Position numbers and translations under genes: made by a program. DNA of 57,251 bases from Pseudomonas paraversuta (GTDB lineage Bacteria > Pseudomonadota > Gammaproteobacteria > Pseudomonadales > Pseudomonadaceae): NCBI RefSeq assembly GCF_904063065.1, contig NZ_CAJFCL010000015.1:1-57251 (forward strand). Direction: 5' to 3'. The notes beneath the pieces are model-generated. The model ran no database searches. It worked only from the letters and a program-made list of their open reading frames with translations, and was not told the DNA's origin. Positions 25,445 to 34,304 of the stretch are shown one piece after another. Numbering within the stretch: the stretch's first letter is position 1; each line of letters begins with the position of its first letter.

Positions 25445-25775
25445 TTCAATGCGCAACGGCGATTTACGGGTTTCGCCCTTACGGCGAGTCCCTTTTGGCA
25501 AACGCCCCAAAAGGAACCAAAAGGTCTGTGCCCTACCATACGGCCGAGCTCGCCTAGGCTCGCCCGGTGCCCTCACTCCGGCGCTGTTGTGGGGGCACGC
25601 CGTGACGGGCCATCCATGGCCCGGCACGGCTGGCTCGGCGTCCTGCCTCGCCACCCCCACAACAGCACCTGCGTTCGGCCTTCTGTGATGGGCATCCGCG
25701 TCGTTCCGACTATCGAGTGGCGGCAGGAGCATCGTCTTTAAAAGCCCAAGCCCAAGCCCAAACCAAAACCAGAAC

Positions 25776-27479
25776 TTATGCCAATGGCGGCGTCCTCGGC
25801 GGGATCAGGCGTTTGCTGCCGGTGGCTTCAAACGCCGCAGCAAACCGCAACAACGCCGAATCATCATAGGCCCGACCGGCAAAGGTCAGCCCCACCGGCA
25901 TGCCAATATCCGCCATCACACCCATAGGCACCGTCACCGTCGGCACACCCAGATGCCGGATCGCCAGGTTACCGTTGGCAACCCAAACCCCATTGCTCCA
26001 CGCAATATCCGCAGATACCGGATTCACATCCGCATCCGCCGGCCCTACATCGGCAACCGTCGGGAACAGCACTGCATCCAGACCCAGACCATCCATCCAG
26101 TCCTCCAGGTCAATCCTGCGGGTCTGCTCCAGACCGCGCAGGCCATCCGGCACGGTACTGATCCGGTCCCACGGGGTAATGCCGCGCTCGGCCATGCGCA
26201 CATATTCATCCATGCCCGCCGCCAGTTCATCTTCGCGATTGGGCAAGGTTCCCGGGTCGTGGGGGAAGATCAGTGCACCGTCAACGTCTGCCAGACAGCC
26301 AAGTTTCGGATCACCATTGGCCCGCAGGAAGTCGTCAAACGCCCAGGCCGACAGCTCCCACAACTCATCATGCAAAAACTCTTTGGACACCAGACCGCGG
26401 GTAAACACGGTGGGTGCTCCGGGGCGGTCACCCTCGCAATTGGATACCAGCGGGAAGTCGACTTCGATCACTTCACCACCCCGGGCTTCAATGGCCTGAC
26501 GCGCGGCTTGCCAGAGCTCGATCACCGAGGCCCGGGTAATGATCCGCTGGCCGGTCGGGCCGCCAATACCCGGTGCTTCGGCCGTGCCCGCTTCGGGGTC
26601 GGCATTGATGTACATGCGCGGTATGCCAAAGCGCTTGCCTGCCAGTGCGTCAGCGCCGGCATTGAGCTCTGCGTAAGAGGCAGGGCGCACCGAGGCCACT
26701 GCGGGTATCGGTACCCAGGGCTGCAGGCGCCACAGATCACCGCGGGTGTCCGGGTCTTCGGCCACGACCACGTCCAGTACTTCAAGCAGGTCGGCCATGG
26801 TTCTGGCAAACGGCACCACCACGTCCATGGTCGGGGTCAGCGGCCAGTTGCCGCGCACCGAAATCACCCCGCGCGATGGGGTATAGGCGCACAAACCATT
26901 GTTCGAGGCCGGGCCTCGTCCGCTGGACCAGGTTTCTTCCGCCAGACCAAATGCCGAAAAACTGGCTGCGGTTGCCGTGCCTGCACCGTTGGATGAGCCC
27001 GAGGCAAAGGGCGCGGTGAGGTAGTCGGCGTTATACGGGCTCTCGGCACGGCCATATACCCCGCGCTGCATGCCACCGTTGGCCATGGGCGGCATATTGG
27101 TCTTGCCCAGGCAAATGGCCCCGGCACCACGCAGGCGTTCGATGGTAAACGCATCGCGATGGGCCACCAGGTCCTTGAAGGCGGGGCTGCCCGACGCTGC
27201 GGTCAGCCCTTTCACCAGATAGCTGTCCTTGGCGGTGTAGGGGATGCCGTCCAGAGGTCCCAGGGTCTGGCCCTTGGCCCGCCGTGCATCGCTGGCCTGC
27301 GCTTCGGCCAGCGCCTCAGGGTTGCGCACCACCACGGCATTGAGGGCAGTGGCTGTATCGGGCGTGTCATAGGCATCGATGCGGGCAAGATAAGCCTGCA
27401 CCAGCTCAAGCGCCGTTACCTGTCCGGACTCGAGCGCGGCGCGCAGTTGGGCGATGGGGACCTCGGTGACTTCAAACAT
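25776..27479 (-). CDS. Amidase signature family hydrolase
   Basis: A 567-residue amidase-signature enzyme. Catalytic Lys is in IPYTAKDSY, the cis-Ser is in FASGSSNGAGTA, and the nucleophile Ser is the second Ser of TWSSGRGPAS, aligned with the usual GGSxRxPA motif. It hydrolyses an amide to a carboxylate and ammonia; the natural substrate is unknown. The family also contains GatA, but this length and context fit a catabolic amidase. It ends inside the repeat-rich interval and is transcribed toward it. A LysR gene lies 170 bp upstream on the same strand, followed by a divergent amino-acid transporter. Confidence 0.88.
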   Translation of the reverse strand: MFEVTEVPIAQLRAALESGQVTALELVQAYLARIDAYDTPDTATALNAVVVRNPEALAEAQASDARRAKGQTLGPLDGIPYTAKDSYLVKGLTAASGSPAFKDLVAHRDAFTIERLRGAGAICLGKTNMPPMANGGMQRGVYGRAESPYNADYLTAPFASGSSNGAGTATAASFSAFGLAEETWSSGRGPASNNGLCAYTPSRGVISVRGNWPLTPTMDVVVPFARTMADLLEVLDVVVAEDPDTRGDLWRLQPWVPIPAVASVRPASYAELNAGADALAGKRFGIPRMYINADPEAGTAEAPGIGGPTGQRIITRASVIELWQAARQAIEARGGEVIEVDFPLVSNCEGDRPGAPTVFTRGLVSKEFLHDELWELSAWAFDDFLRANGDPKLGCLADVDGALIFPHDPGTLPNREDELAAGMDEYVRMAERGITPWDRISTVPDGLRGLEQTRRIDLEDWMDGLGLDAVLFPTVADVGPADADVNPVSADIAWSNGVWVANGNLAIRHLGVPTVTVPMGVMADIGMPVGLTFAGRAYDDSALLRFAAAFEATGSKRLIPPRTPPLA

Positions 27480-27578
27480 GCGCTTACCGCTGGTTGCTGA
27501 TGGGGGACGCAGAGCTTATCTAAAGTCGTACCTGCTCAGCCAGCGATGTGATGATAAACCCTGCCCGTTCCAGCCCCA

Positions 27579-27605
27579 TGTAGGAGCGAGCTTGTCTCGC
27601 GAGCT
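27579..27605. repeat. REP palindrome
   Basis: TGTAGGAGCGAGCTTGTCTCGCGAGC, a single REP unit with one extra base in the loop side, between the LysR stop and the amidase start. Confidence 0.75.
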
Positions 27606-27649
27606 TTTTGCCGGGCCCATATTGAAGGCTGTGGCGCCGGTAGACCTGG

Positions 27650-28519
27650 CTACAACCTCTGCCAAAACGCATCGGCCTGGGGATTACGGTTATCCCGCCA
27701 GCGCACCAGAATCACTTCCAGATGGTCCGATTCCATGTCCGGATACAAGCGCACCAGTTCCTGGCGCTCGATCAGGGGCGCGACCATGCTGTGGGGCATG
27801 CACGCCACGCCCTGGCCGCTGGCGACCATGGGTTTCAGGGCTTCGGATACGGTCGCTTCGAACACCTGCAGCAGGCGCTGTGGTTGTGGATGGCGGTTGA
27901 TCTGGGTGCGCGACAGTTCATGCAGTTGCGCACTGCGCGAGTAACTCAACAGCGGGATCGGCGCATCGGTCTGCGCACAGTGCGCGGCCAGGGCCGGGGT
28001 GGCGACCCAGTACAGTTCGTCCTGGCCCAGGGACTTGACCTCGAACTCGCTCTGACGGGAGTAGGGCGCAGTCTTGGCGTCGCGGTAGAACAGGATGAAA
28101 TCGCAACGTCCCGACATCAGCGCCATGTAGTAATCATCGGTGCTGCGATAACCGGTATCGATCCGGGTAAACAGGGGCGCCTCAGGGCTGTTGAGCCGGC
28201 TGATCCAGCCCGGGAAAAAGTTGCAGGCCAGGGTGTGCAACGAGGCGAATGTCAGCGGCCGGTTCAGCACTCTTACGCTCTGCTCGCAGTCCCGGGCCAT
28301 GCGCACCAGTTCCACGGCATTCGGCAGCAGGGCTTCGCCGGCAGCCGTCAGGCGCACCGGGTTGCGGTCGCGGTCCACCAGGGTCGCTCCCAGGTGGCCT
28401 TCAAGTAACTGAATGCGCCGGCTCAACGCCGATTGCGACGAGCCACGCATGCTGGCAGCCGCGGTGAACTTGCCGGTATCGGCCAGGGCGAGAAAGTCTT
28501 CATACCAGTCGATATTCAT
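27650..28519 (-). CDS. LysR family transcriptional regulator
   Basis: A 289-residue LysR protein starting MNIDWYEDFLALADTGKFTA. The HTH is in AASMRGSSQSALSRRIQLLEGHLGATLVDRD and a substrate-binding domain follows. The extension to 28564 is not LysR-like. It is divergent from the AapJQMP-asparaginase operon (156 bp gap) and upstream of the amidase on the same strand, so it probably controls one or both. Effector unknown. Confidence 0.92.
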   Translation of the reverse strand: MNIDWYEDFLALADTGKFTAAASMRGSSQSALSRRIQLLEGHLGATLVDRDRNPVRLTAAGEALLPNAVELVRMARDCEQSVRVLNRPLTFASLHTLACNFFPGWISRLNSPEAPLFTRIDTGYRSTDDYYMALMSGRCDFILFYRDAKTAPYSRQSEFEVKSLGQDELYWVATPALAAHCAQTDAPIPLLSYSRSAQLHELSRTQINRHPQPQRLLQVFEATVSEALKPMVASGQGVACMPHSMVAPLIERQELVRLYPDMESDHLEVILVRWRDNRNPQADAFWQRL

Positions 28520-28674
28520 AGAGTTATTCCAATATTCGATAGGGCGTCCAGCATTGTGGATCAAGAGTCGCTATCCGGCCCGTGGCTCTGTCTTTATTGT
28601 GCCCATAATACGCCACCTGCCGTTGAACTGTGGTTGTCAGGCATAACAAGAAGAATTTTTAAAGGGGCAATGAT

Positions 28675-29712
28675 ATGCACAAATTGAATAGGGTGAAGCT
28701 TTTACTTGGCGCGCCCGTACTGGCACTGCTCGCCACCTGTGTCCAAACCGCCCAGGCAGGTGTGCTGGATAAAGTCAAAGCCCATGGCTCTGTGCGCTGT
28801 GGGGTAGCCGGCGACAAACCGGGCTTTTCCCTGATCGATGACAAGGGGCGCTGGACCGGCATGGACGTGGATCTCTGCCGGGCAGTGGCTGCCGCGGTGC
28901 TGGGCGATGCGGACAAGGTCGAGTACCTGACCACCACCGCCAAAAACCGCTTTACCGCCCTGGCGTCCGGGGAAATCGACATTCTGTCCCGCGCCGCGTC
29001 CTGGACGGCCGAGCGGATAGCCAACCTGGGGGTGGATTTCACCACCGTCTGGTTTTATGACGGCCAGGGCTTTATGACCCACGCCGCCGACGGCATCGAA
29101 AAACTCACCGATCTGGACGGCGCAACCTTTTGCCTGTCACCGGGCACCACCTCCGAGCAGAATCTGGAGGACTATTTCGGCCGCCGTGGCCTGACCTATA
29201 AAACCGTGGTCATCGAGAAAAGCCCCGAGCTGTACGCGGCCTTCCAGCGCGGGCGCTGCAATGCCATCTCCAACGACTCCTCGGGCCTGGCCGCACGCCT
29301 GGCGCTGATGAACAACCCCCAGGACTACGCGCTGCTGCCCGAAGTGATCTCCAAGGAGCCTCTGGGCGCTTTCGTCGCCCAGGGTGACACCACCTGGCGC
29401 AACATCGTGACCTGGACCGCCTACGCGCTGATGACCGGTGAAGAGCTGGGCGTGACCTCGGACAACGTCGACCAGTTACGCACCAGTAAAACGGCATCAA
29501 CCGATATCGCCCGTTTGCTGGGGACTGAAGGCACCATCGGTCAATCCTTTGGCCTGGACAATGACTGGGCATACCGCGCCCTCAAGCAAGTGGGCAATTA
29601 CGCGCAGATCTACGACCGTAACCTCGGCCAGCAGACAGCCCTGAACATTCCCCGCGGGTTGAACCGCAGCTGGAAAGACCATGGCTTGATGTATGCACCG
29701 CCGATTCGTTAA
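28675..29712 (+). CDS. aapJ: General L-amino acid ABC transporter, periplasmic binding protein
   Basis: A 345-residue SBP family 3 protein. The signal peptide ends near TAQA at residue ~28. The mature part begins GVLDKVKAHGSVRCGVAGDKPGFS and contains the family segments GRWTGMDVDLCRAVAAAVLG and LSPGTTSEQNLEDYF. Length and sequence fit AapJ of the AapJQMP system, which takes up a broad set of L-amino acids. First gene of a five-gene operon. Confidence 0.9.
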   Translation: MHKLNRVKLLLGAPVLALLATCVQTAQAGVLDKVKAHGSVRCGVAGDKPGFSLIDDKGRWTGMDVDLCRAVAAAVLGDADKVEYLTTTAKNRFTALASGEIDILSRAASWTAERIANLGVDFTTVWFYDGQGFMTHAADGIEKLTDLDGATFCLSPGTTSEQNLEDYFGRRGLTYKTVVIEKSPELYAAFQRGRCNAISNDSSGLAARLALMNNPQDYALLPEVISKEPLGAFVAQGDTTWRNIVTWTAYALMTGEELGVTSDNVDQLRTSKTASTDIARLLGTEGTIGQSFGLDNDWAYRALKQVGNYAQIYDRNLGQQTALNIPRGLNRSWKDHGLMYAPPIR

Positions 29713-29725
29713 GGGAATTACGCTT

Positions 29726-30880
29726 ATGTCGACCCATCGTTCGCCCAATCTGCGTCTGTCCAGTGTGTTGCAGCAGGGGCTGGTACTGGCCCTGGTTGCG
29801 GCAGTCTTTTATTTGCTCGCCAGTAACGCCGCGTTGAACCTCAAGCACCTGAATATCGCCTCGGGATTCGGTTTTTTATCTCAGCGTGCCGGTTACGACA
29901 TCAGTTTCTCGCTGATTGACTACACCCCGGACGCGACCTACGCCCGGGCTTATCTGGTGGGCCTGCTCAACACCTTGCTGGTATCGGTGCTGAGTATTGT
30001 GCTGGCGACCCTGCTGGGTGGCGCACTGGGCCTGGCCAGGGTCTCGGACAACTGGCTGATCAAGCGCCTGAGCGGCACCTGCGTCGAGTTTCTGCGCAAT
30101 GTGCCGCTGGTGGTGCATCTGGTGTGGTGGTACGGGCTGGTCCTGGCCTTGCCCGGGGTCAAACACTCGGCTTCACTGGCCGGCGTGGTGTTTTTGAACA
30201 ACAACGGCCTCACCCTGCCTTGGCTTGAGCAAGGCAGCCTGGTGGGTTGGGGCCTGACCTTGATGGCCCTGGGTACCTTGCTGGGCTATGGGTTTTGTCG
30301 AGTCAAGGATGCCCGTGCGCCGTGGCGCGGGTTTGCTTCCCGGCGCTGGCCGGCACTGTTGGCCGGGGCCCTGTTGCTGCCGTTGCTGGTGTACGCCTTG
30401 AGCGGGGCCCAGGTGCAGTGGGAGGTGCCGGTGCAGCGTGGCTTCGGCTTCAAGGGCGGGATCACCCTGGTACCGGAAATGCTCGCCCTGTGTCTGGCCC
30501 TGTCGTTCTACAGCGCCAGTTACATCGCCGAAATCGTGCGCGGCGCCATCGAGTCGGTTCATCGCGGCCAGTACGAAGCAGCCAGGGCACTGGGCTTCAA
30601 GTCCGGCTCAACCATGCGCCAGCTGATCGTGCCGCAAGCGATCTACCCGATGATTCCGCAGATCACCAACACCTACCTCAACATCGTCAAGAACTCCTCG
30701 CTGGGGGTAGTCATCGGTTTCATGGAGCTGGTGTCGTCCACCGGCGGCACCACCCTTAACCAGACCGGCCAGGCCATTGAGTGCATCGCCCTGGTGATGG
30801 GCACTTACTGCGCAATCAGCCTGGTGATCTCCCTGGGGATGAACATCTACAACCACCGTATCGGCCAGAGGGGGCACTGA
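29726..30880 (+). CDS. aapQ: General L-amino acid ABC transporter permease AapQ
   Basis: A 384-residue permease with an extra-long N-terminal half typical of AapQ. The EAA loop is QYEAARALGFKSGSTMRQLIVPQA near the C-terminus. The start at 29726 has an AAGGGA site 9 bases upstream; the frame to 29693 overlaps aapJ. It sits 13 bp after aapJ and 2 bp before aapM. Confidence 0.9.
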   Translation: MSTHRSPNLRLSSVLQQGLVLALVAAVFYLLASNAALNLKHLNIASGFGFLSQRAGYDISFSLIDYTPDATYARAYLVGLLNTLLVSVLSIVLATLLGGALGLARVSDNWLIKRLSGTCVEFLRNVPLVVHLVWWYGLVLALPGVKHSASLAGVVFLNNNGLTLPWLEQGSLVGWGLTLMALGTLLGYGFCRVKDARAPWRGFASRRWPALLAGALLLPLLVYALSGAQVQWEVPVQRGFGFKGGITLVPEMLALCLALSFYSASYIAEIVRGAIESVHRGQYEAARALGFKSGSTMRQLIVPQAIYPMIPQITNTYLNIVKNSSLGVVIGFMELVSSTGGTTLNQTGQAIECIALVMGTYCAISLVISLGMNIYNHRIGQRGH

Positions 30881-30882
30881 AC

Positions 30883-31980
30883 ATGACTGCAATGAATCAA
30901 GCACTGACGCTGCCGTTGGCGCCGCCACGACTGCCCTGGACCCGGCGCGCGCTGACCTGGACCCGCAGCCAGCTGTTCCCCAGCGCGGGCCACAGTTTGC
31001 TGACCCTCGGGGTGATTGCACTGCTGTGCTGGTGCGTGCCCGCGGCCCTCAACTGGCTGGTTTTTGATGCCACCTTCGTTGGCGAACATGCCAGGGATTG
31101 CAACCCTGCCGGGGCTTGCTGGTTGCCGATAACCCAGCGCTGGAACCTGTTTGTCTATGGCTTCTATCCCCAGGCCGAACAGTGGCGGGTGACCCTGTCA
31201 TTTGTGCTGGCGGGTTCGGCGTTCGGGCTGCTGTTTTTCAAGCGCCTGGACCGTCGCCTGCTCCTGGCTTACCTGGCGTTGCTGCCCATCGTGATGTGGT
31301 GGCTGCTCAAGGGCGGCGCCGGTTTGCCGGAGGTGTCTTCGACCAGGTTCGCCGGGATGCTGGTAACGGTGTTCCTCGGCACGGCCGGGATGATTTTCGC
31401 CTTGCCGCTGGGAATTCTGCTGGCCCTGGGCAGACGCTCCAAACTGCCGGTGGTCCGCCTGCTGTGCGTGCTGTACATCGAGCTGGTGCGTTCGGTGCCG
31501 GTGATCTCGCTGCTGTTCATGGCGTCGCTGATGATTCAACTGTTCCTGCCGCCGGGTTCGGCTTTTGACATCCTGCTGCGGGTGCAGCTGGTGTTGATCC
31601 TGTTCACCGCAGCCTATATGGCCGAGACCCTGCGTGGCGGCTTGCAGAATCTGCCCAGGGGCCAGTACGAAGCAGCCCAGGCACTGGGCTTCGGCTACTG
31701 GAAAACCATGGGCCAGATCATCCTGCCGCAGGTGCTCAAGCAATCCATTGCGCCGTTGCTGACGCAGTTTATCGGCCTGTTCAAAGAGACCACGCTGGTG
31801 ATGATTGTCGGCGTACTGGACATCGTGGGCATTGCCATGAGCACCGCCGTCACCCCTGAGTGGGTCGAGTACGGCCACGAAATCTATGTGTTCCTGGCGA
31901 TTTATTTCTTTGTCATCTGTTTTGCACTGTCGCGCTACGCCCGACACCTTGAACAACGTATGGAGCAGAGCCGCTCATGA
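30883..31980 (+). CDS. aapM: General L-amino acid ABC transporter permease AapM
   Basis: A 365-residue inner-membrane permease, with the EAA loop GQYEAAQALGFGYWKTMGQIILPQ. The periplasmic insert (HARDCNPAGACWLPITQRWNLFVYGFYP) is typical of AapM and BztC. The start MTAMNQALTLPLAPPRLPW follows aapQ by two bases. Its stop overlaps the aapP start (ATGA). Confidence 0.9.
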   Translation: MTAMNQALTLPLAPPRLPWTRRALTWTRSQLFPSAGHSLLTLGVIALLCWCVPAALNWLVFDATFVGEHARDCNPAGACWLPITQRWNLFVYGFYPQAEQWRVTLSFVLAGSAFGLLFFKRLDRRLLLAYLALLPIVMWWLLKGGAGLPEVSSTRFAGMLVTVFLGTAGMIFALPLGILLALGRRSKLPVVRLLCVLYIELVRSVPVISLLFMASLMIQLFLPPGSAFDILLRVQLVLILFTAAYMAETLRGGLQNLPRGQYEAAQALGFGYWKTMGQIILPQVLKQSIAPLLTQFIGLFKETTLVMIVGVLDIVGIAMSTAVTPEWVEYGHEIYVFLAIYFFVICFALSRYARHLEQRMEQSRS

Positions 31981-32753
31981 TCAGCAAAGCCAAGTCCGAT
32001 CCAGCCCTGATGGTGCGCATCGAGCAATTGAACAAATGGTTCGGTAATGCCCACGTACTGAAAAATATTTCCCTGAACGTTGAAGCGGGGGAGAAGGTGG
32101 TGATTTGCGGGCCTTCGGGTTCGGGCAAGTCGACCCTGATCCGCTGCATCAACCAGCTCGAACAACACCAGCAAGGCACAGTCGAGGTGCTGGGGGAGGA
32201 GCTCAATGGCAGCGTCAAGGGGCTGGAGCGCATTCGTCGTCAGGTCGGCATGTGCTTTCAGCACTTCAATCTGTTCCCCCATCTCACCGTGCTGAAAAAC
32301 TGCACCCTGGCGCAAACCTCCAACCTTGGCGTGCCCCAGGACCAGGCCATCGAGCGCGCCCTGAGCCTGCTGGACAAGGTCAAGATGCGCGACCATGCCA
32401 ACAAGTTTCCGTCCCAGTTGTCCGGCGGCCAGCAGCAACGTATCGCGATAGCCCGGGCGTTGTGCATGCAGCCCAAAGTCATGTTGTTTGATGAACCGAC
32501 CTCGGCCCTGGACCCGGAAATGATTGCCGAGGTCCTGGAGGTGATGACCAGTCTGGCCCATGAAGGCATGACCATGATCTGTGTGACCCACGAGATGGGT
32601 TTCGCGCGCAAGGTCGCGGACCGGATTGTATTTATGGATCAGGGCGAAATTGTTGAAGAGGCCCCGCCCGAGCGGTTTTTCTCGGCCCCTGAATCCCCGC
32701 GAACCCAACGTTTTTTGAGCCAGATCATCAACCACGGAGTGCATGCACAATGA
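31977..32753 (+). CDS. aapP: General L-amino acid ABC transporter ATP-binding protein AapP
   Basis: A 258-residue ABC ATPase. Walker A is GPSGSGKST, the signature is LSGGQQQR, Walker B is VMLFDEPTSALDP, and the switch His is in VTHEMGF. It energises AapQM. Both ends overlap neighbours by ATGA (aapM upstream, the peptidase gene downstream), indicating translational coupling through the operon. Confidence 0.94.
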   Translation: MISKAKSDPALMVRIEQLNKWFGNAHVLKNISLNVEAGEKVVICGPSGSGKSTLIRCINQLEQHQQGTVEVLGEELNGSVKGLERIRRQVGMCFQHFNLFPHLTVLKNCTLAQTSNLGVPQDQAIERALSLLDKVKMRDHANKFPSQLSGGQQQRIAIARALCMQPKVMLFDEPTSALDPEMIAEVLEVMTSLAHEGMTMICVTHEMGFARKVADRIVFMDQGEIVEEAPPERFFSAPESPRTQRFLSQIINHGVHAQ

Positions 32754-33709
32754 CCCCTTCTATTGCCATGGCCTTGCACGGTGGCGCCGGCGTACTGATG
32801 CCCGGCATGCTGACTGAAGACGACGAACAGGCGATCCACCAGGCGTTGTTGCAGGCGCTCAAGGCCGGGGTTGCAGTGCTGGAGCGCGGCGGTAGCAGCC
32901 TGGATGCGGTGCAGGCCAGCGTGGTCGAGCTGGAGGAGTGCCCCTGGTTCAATGCCGGAAAAGGCGCTGTCTTTACCCACTGCGGCGATCATGAACTGGA
33001 CGCCGCGATCATGAACGGCGCCAACCTGGAGGCCGGTGCAGTGGCGGGCGTGCACCATGTGCGCAACCCGATTTGCGGAGCGCGGGCGGTGCTTGAGCAC
33101 AGTGAACATGTGTTGCTGGCCGGTACCGGCGCCGATCTGTTCCTGTCCGAGCAAGCGGGGCTGGAGCATGTCAGCAACGATTGGTATGACACGCCCTTGC
33201 GCCGTCGGCAGTGGGCCGCCCAGCAACAGCAACCCGAGACCCTGATGCTGGAGCCGGGGGGCATTGAAAAGAAATTCGGCACCGTGGGCGCTGTGGCCCT
33301 GGACTGCAACGGGCATGTGGCTGCAGCTACCTCCACCGGTGGCATTACCAACAAGCGCTACGGTCGGGTAGGCGACTCGCCGCTGATCGGCTCCGGTACC
33401 TGGGCCGATGACCGCAGTGCCGCCATCTCGGCCACCGGGCACGGCGAATTCTTTATCCGCACTGTGGTCGCCCATAACATCGCGTCGCGGATCCGCCTGG
33501 TGGGATCGAGCCTGGACCAGGCCTGTGAGGCGGTGGTGCAGGGCGAGCTCAAGGAACTGGGAGGCAGCGGCGGCGTAGTGGCGGTATCCCCTTCGGGCGA
33601 GACCGTTCTGAGCTTCAACACCCCCGGCATGTACCGCGCCTGGCGGGATGCGGAGGGTGGTATGCACACGGCGATTTATGCCGAGGATGACCGCCTGCAC
33701 GCTGTTTGA
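32750..33709 (+). CDS. iaaA: Isoaspartyl peptidase/L-asparaginase (Ntn-hydrolase)
   Basis: A 319-residue plant-type asparaginase. Thr178 in KKFGTVGAVALD is the autocleavage site and N-terminal nucleophile of the beta chain, matching Thr179 of E. coli IaaA. HGGAG occurs near the N-terminus and GDSPLIGSGTWAD in the substrate region. It hydrolyses isoaspartyl dipeptides and asparagine. Its start overlaps the aapP stop, so uptake and hydrolysis of the same class of compounds are physically linked. Confidence 0.93.
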   Translation: MTPSIAMALHGGAGVLMPGMLTEDDEQAIHQALLQALKAGVAVLERGGSSLDAVQASVVELEECPWFNAGKGAVFTHCGDHELDAAIMNGANLEAGAVAGVHHVRNPICGARAVLEHSEHVLLAGTGADLFLSEQAGLEHVSNDWYDTPLRRRQWAAQQQQPETLMLEPGGIEKKFGTVGAVALDCNGHVAAATSTGGITNKRYGRVGDSPLIGSGTWADDRSAAISATGHGEFFIRTVVAHNIASRIRLVGSSLDQACEAVVQGELKELGGSGGVVAVSPSGETVLSFNTPGMYRAWRDAEGGMHTAIYAEDDRLHAV

Positions 33710-33722
33710 CACATACCGCCCC

Positions 33723-33787
33723 CTGTAGGAGCGAGCGTGCTCGCAAGCTCTTTGTTGTCAGGTTGCAAAGGCTCGCTCCTGCAGGGG
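33723..33787. repeat. Inverted REP pair
   Basis: TGTAGGAGCGAGCGTGCTCGC at the left and GGCTCGCTCCTGCAGG at the right form an outward palindrome just after the asparaginase stop. Confidence 0.85.
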
Positions 33788-33825
33788 AAGGCGGGTGGGG
33801 CGCAGTGATGGCATATTGACCTCAG

Positions 33826-33858
33826 AGGAGGCCGCAGCTTAGTCTCGGCCTCCTTTTA
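33826..33858 (+). terminator. Rho-independent terminator after the aap-iaaA operon
   Basis: AGGAGGCCG (33826-33834) pairs perfectly with CGGCCTCCT (33846-33854), loop of 11, followed by TTTTA. It separates the transporter operon from the NIPSNAP gene. Confidence 0.7.
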
Positions 33859-33875
33859 CGCCATGGACTGAAGAC

Positions 33876-34181
33876 ATGATTACCTGCCATCTGCGCTATG
33901 TGATTGACCCTTACAAACTGGCCGAATTCGAAGCGTACGGGCGGTTGTGGATCCCGCTGGTAGAGAAATTCGGTGGCATCCACCATGGCTACTTCCTGCC
34001 ATCGGAAGGCGCCAACAACATAGCGCTGGCCATGTTTTCGTTCCCCTCCCTGGCAGCCTATGAAGACTACCGCGAGCGCTCTAAAACCGACCCCGAGTGT
34101 ATCGCGGCGTTCAAGCTGGCAGAGGACAACCGCTGCATTGTCAGTTACGAGCGCAGCTTCCTGCGTCCGGTGTTCCGGTAA
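33876..34181 (+). CDS. NIPSNAP family protein
   Basis: A 101-residue protein starting MITCHLRYVIDPYKLAEFEAYGR, with the family features HHGYFLPSEGANN and ALAMFSFPSLAAYEDYRERS. It is a small ferredoxin-like alpha/beta fold. In bacteria such proteins often sit beside oxygenase or catabolic genes, but the function is unknown. It precedes a GntR regulator with a 123-bp gap. Confidence 0.87.
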   Translation: MITCHLRYVIDPYKLAEFEAYGRLWIPLVEKFGGIHHGYFLPSEGANNIALAMFSFPSLAAYEDYRERSKTDPECIAAFKLAEDNRCIVSYERSFLRPVFR

Positions 34182-34270
34182 CCGGGCAGCGACTACGGAT
34201 TACCAGGGTGAATATTCCGATCCATATTGACAGTCATTGGCGATGAGGAAATACTCGTCGCCAATATTCA

Positions 34271-34286
34271 TATATATGACTATATA
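34271..34286. promoter_or_regulatory. AT-rich palindromic sequence upstream of the GntR gene
   Basis: TATATATGACTATATA lies 18 bases before the GntR start in otherwise GC-rich DNA. Its two TATATA arms flank a GAC centre. It could be an autoregulatory operator or promoter element. Confidence 0.35.
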
Positions 34287-34304
34287 ACTTGGCGCATAAA
34301 GTCT

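Larger units (their letters stand above)
23986..25775. repeat. Long non-coding repeat array (core-A-B-core-A-B-core-A)
   Basis: This 1.8-kb gap contains no credible gene. Module A occurs at about 24064-24375, 24795-25066 and 25445-25735. Module B occurs at about 24461-24719 and 25136-25394. B is a diverged reverse complement of A: both share the ATCCATGG-centred segment and the GCCCTTACGGCGAG end. B1 and B2 differ at only about two positions. The repeating unit is about 680-700 bp. Short open frames inside are by-products of the repeats. Similar long intergenic repeats are common in fluorescens-group genomes. Confidence 0.85.

Noticed and set aside
26880..26950. Amidase lacking the usual GGSxR nucleophile motif
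   Set aside because: Aligning SGRGPAS with SxRxPAS puts the second Ser of TWSSGR at the nucleophile position, so the triad is complete.
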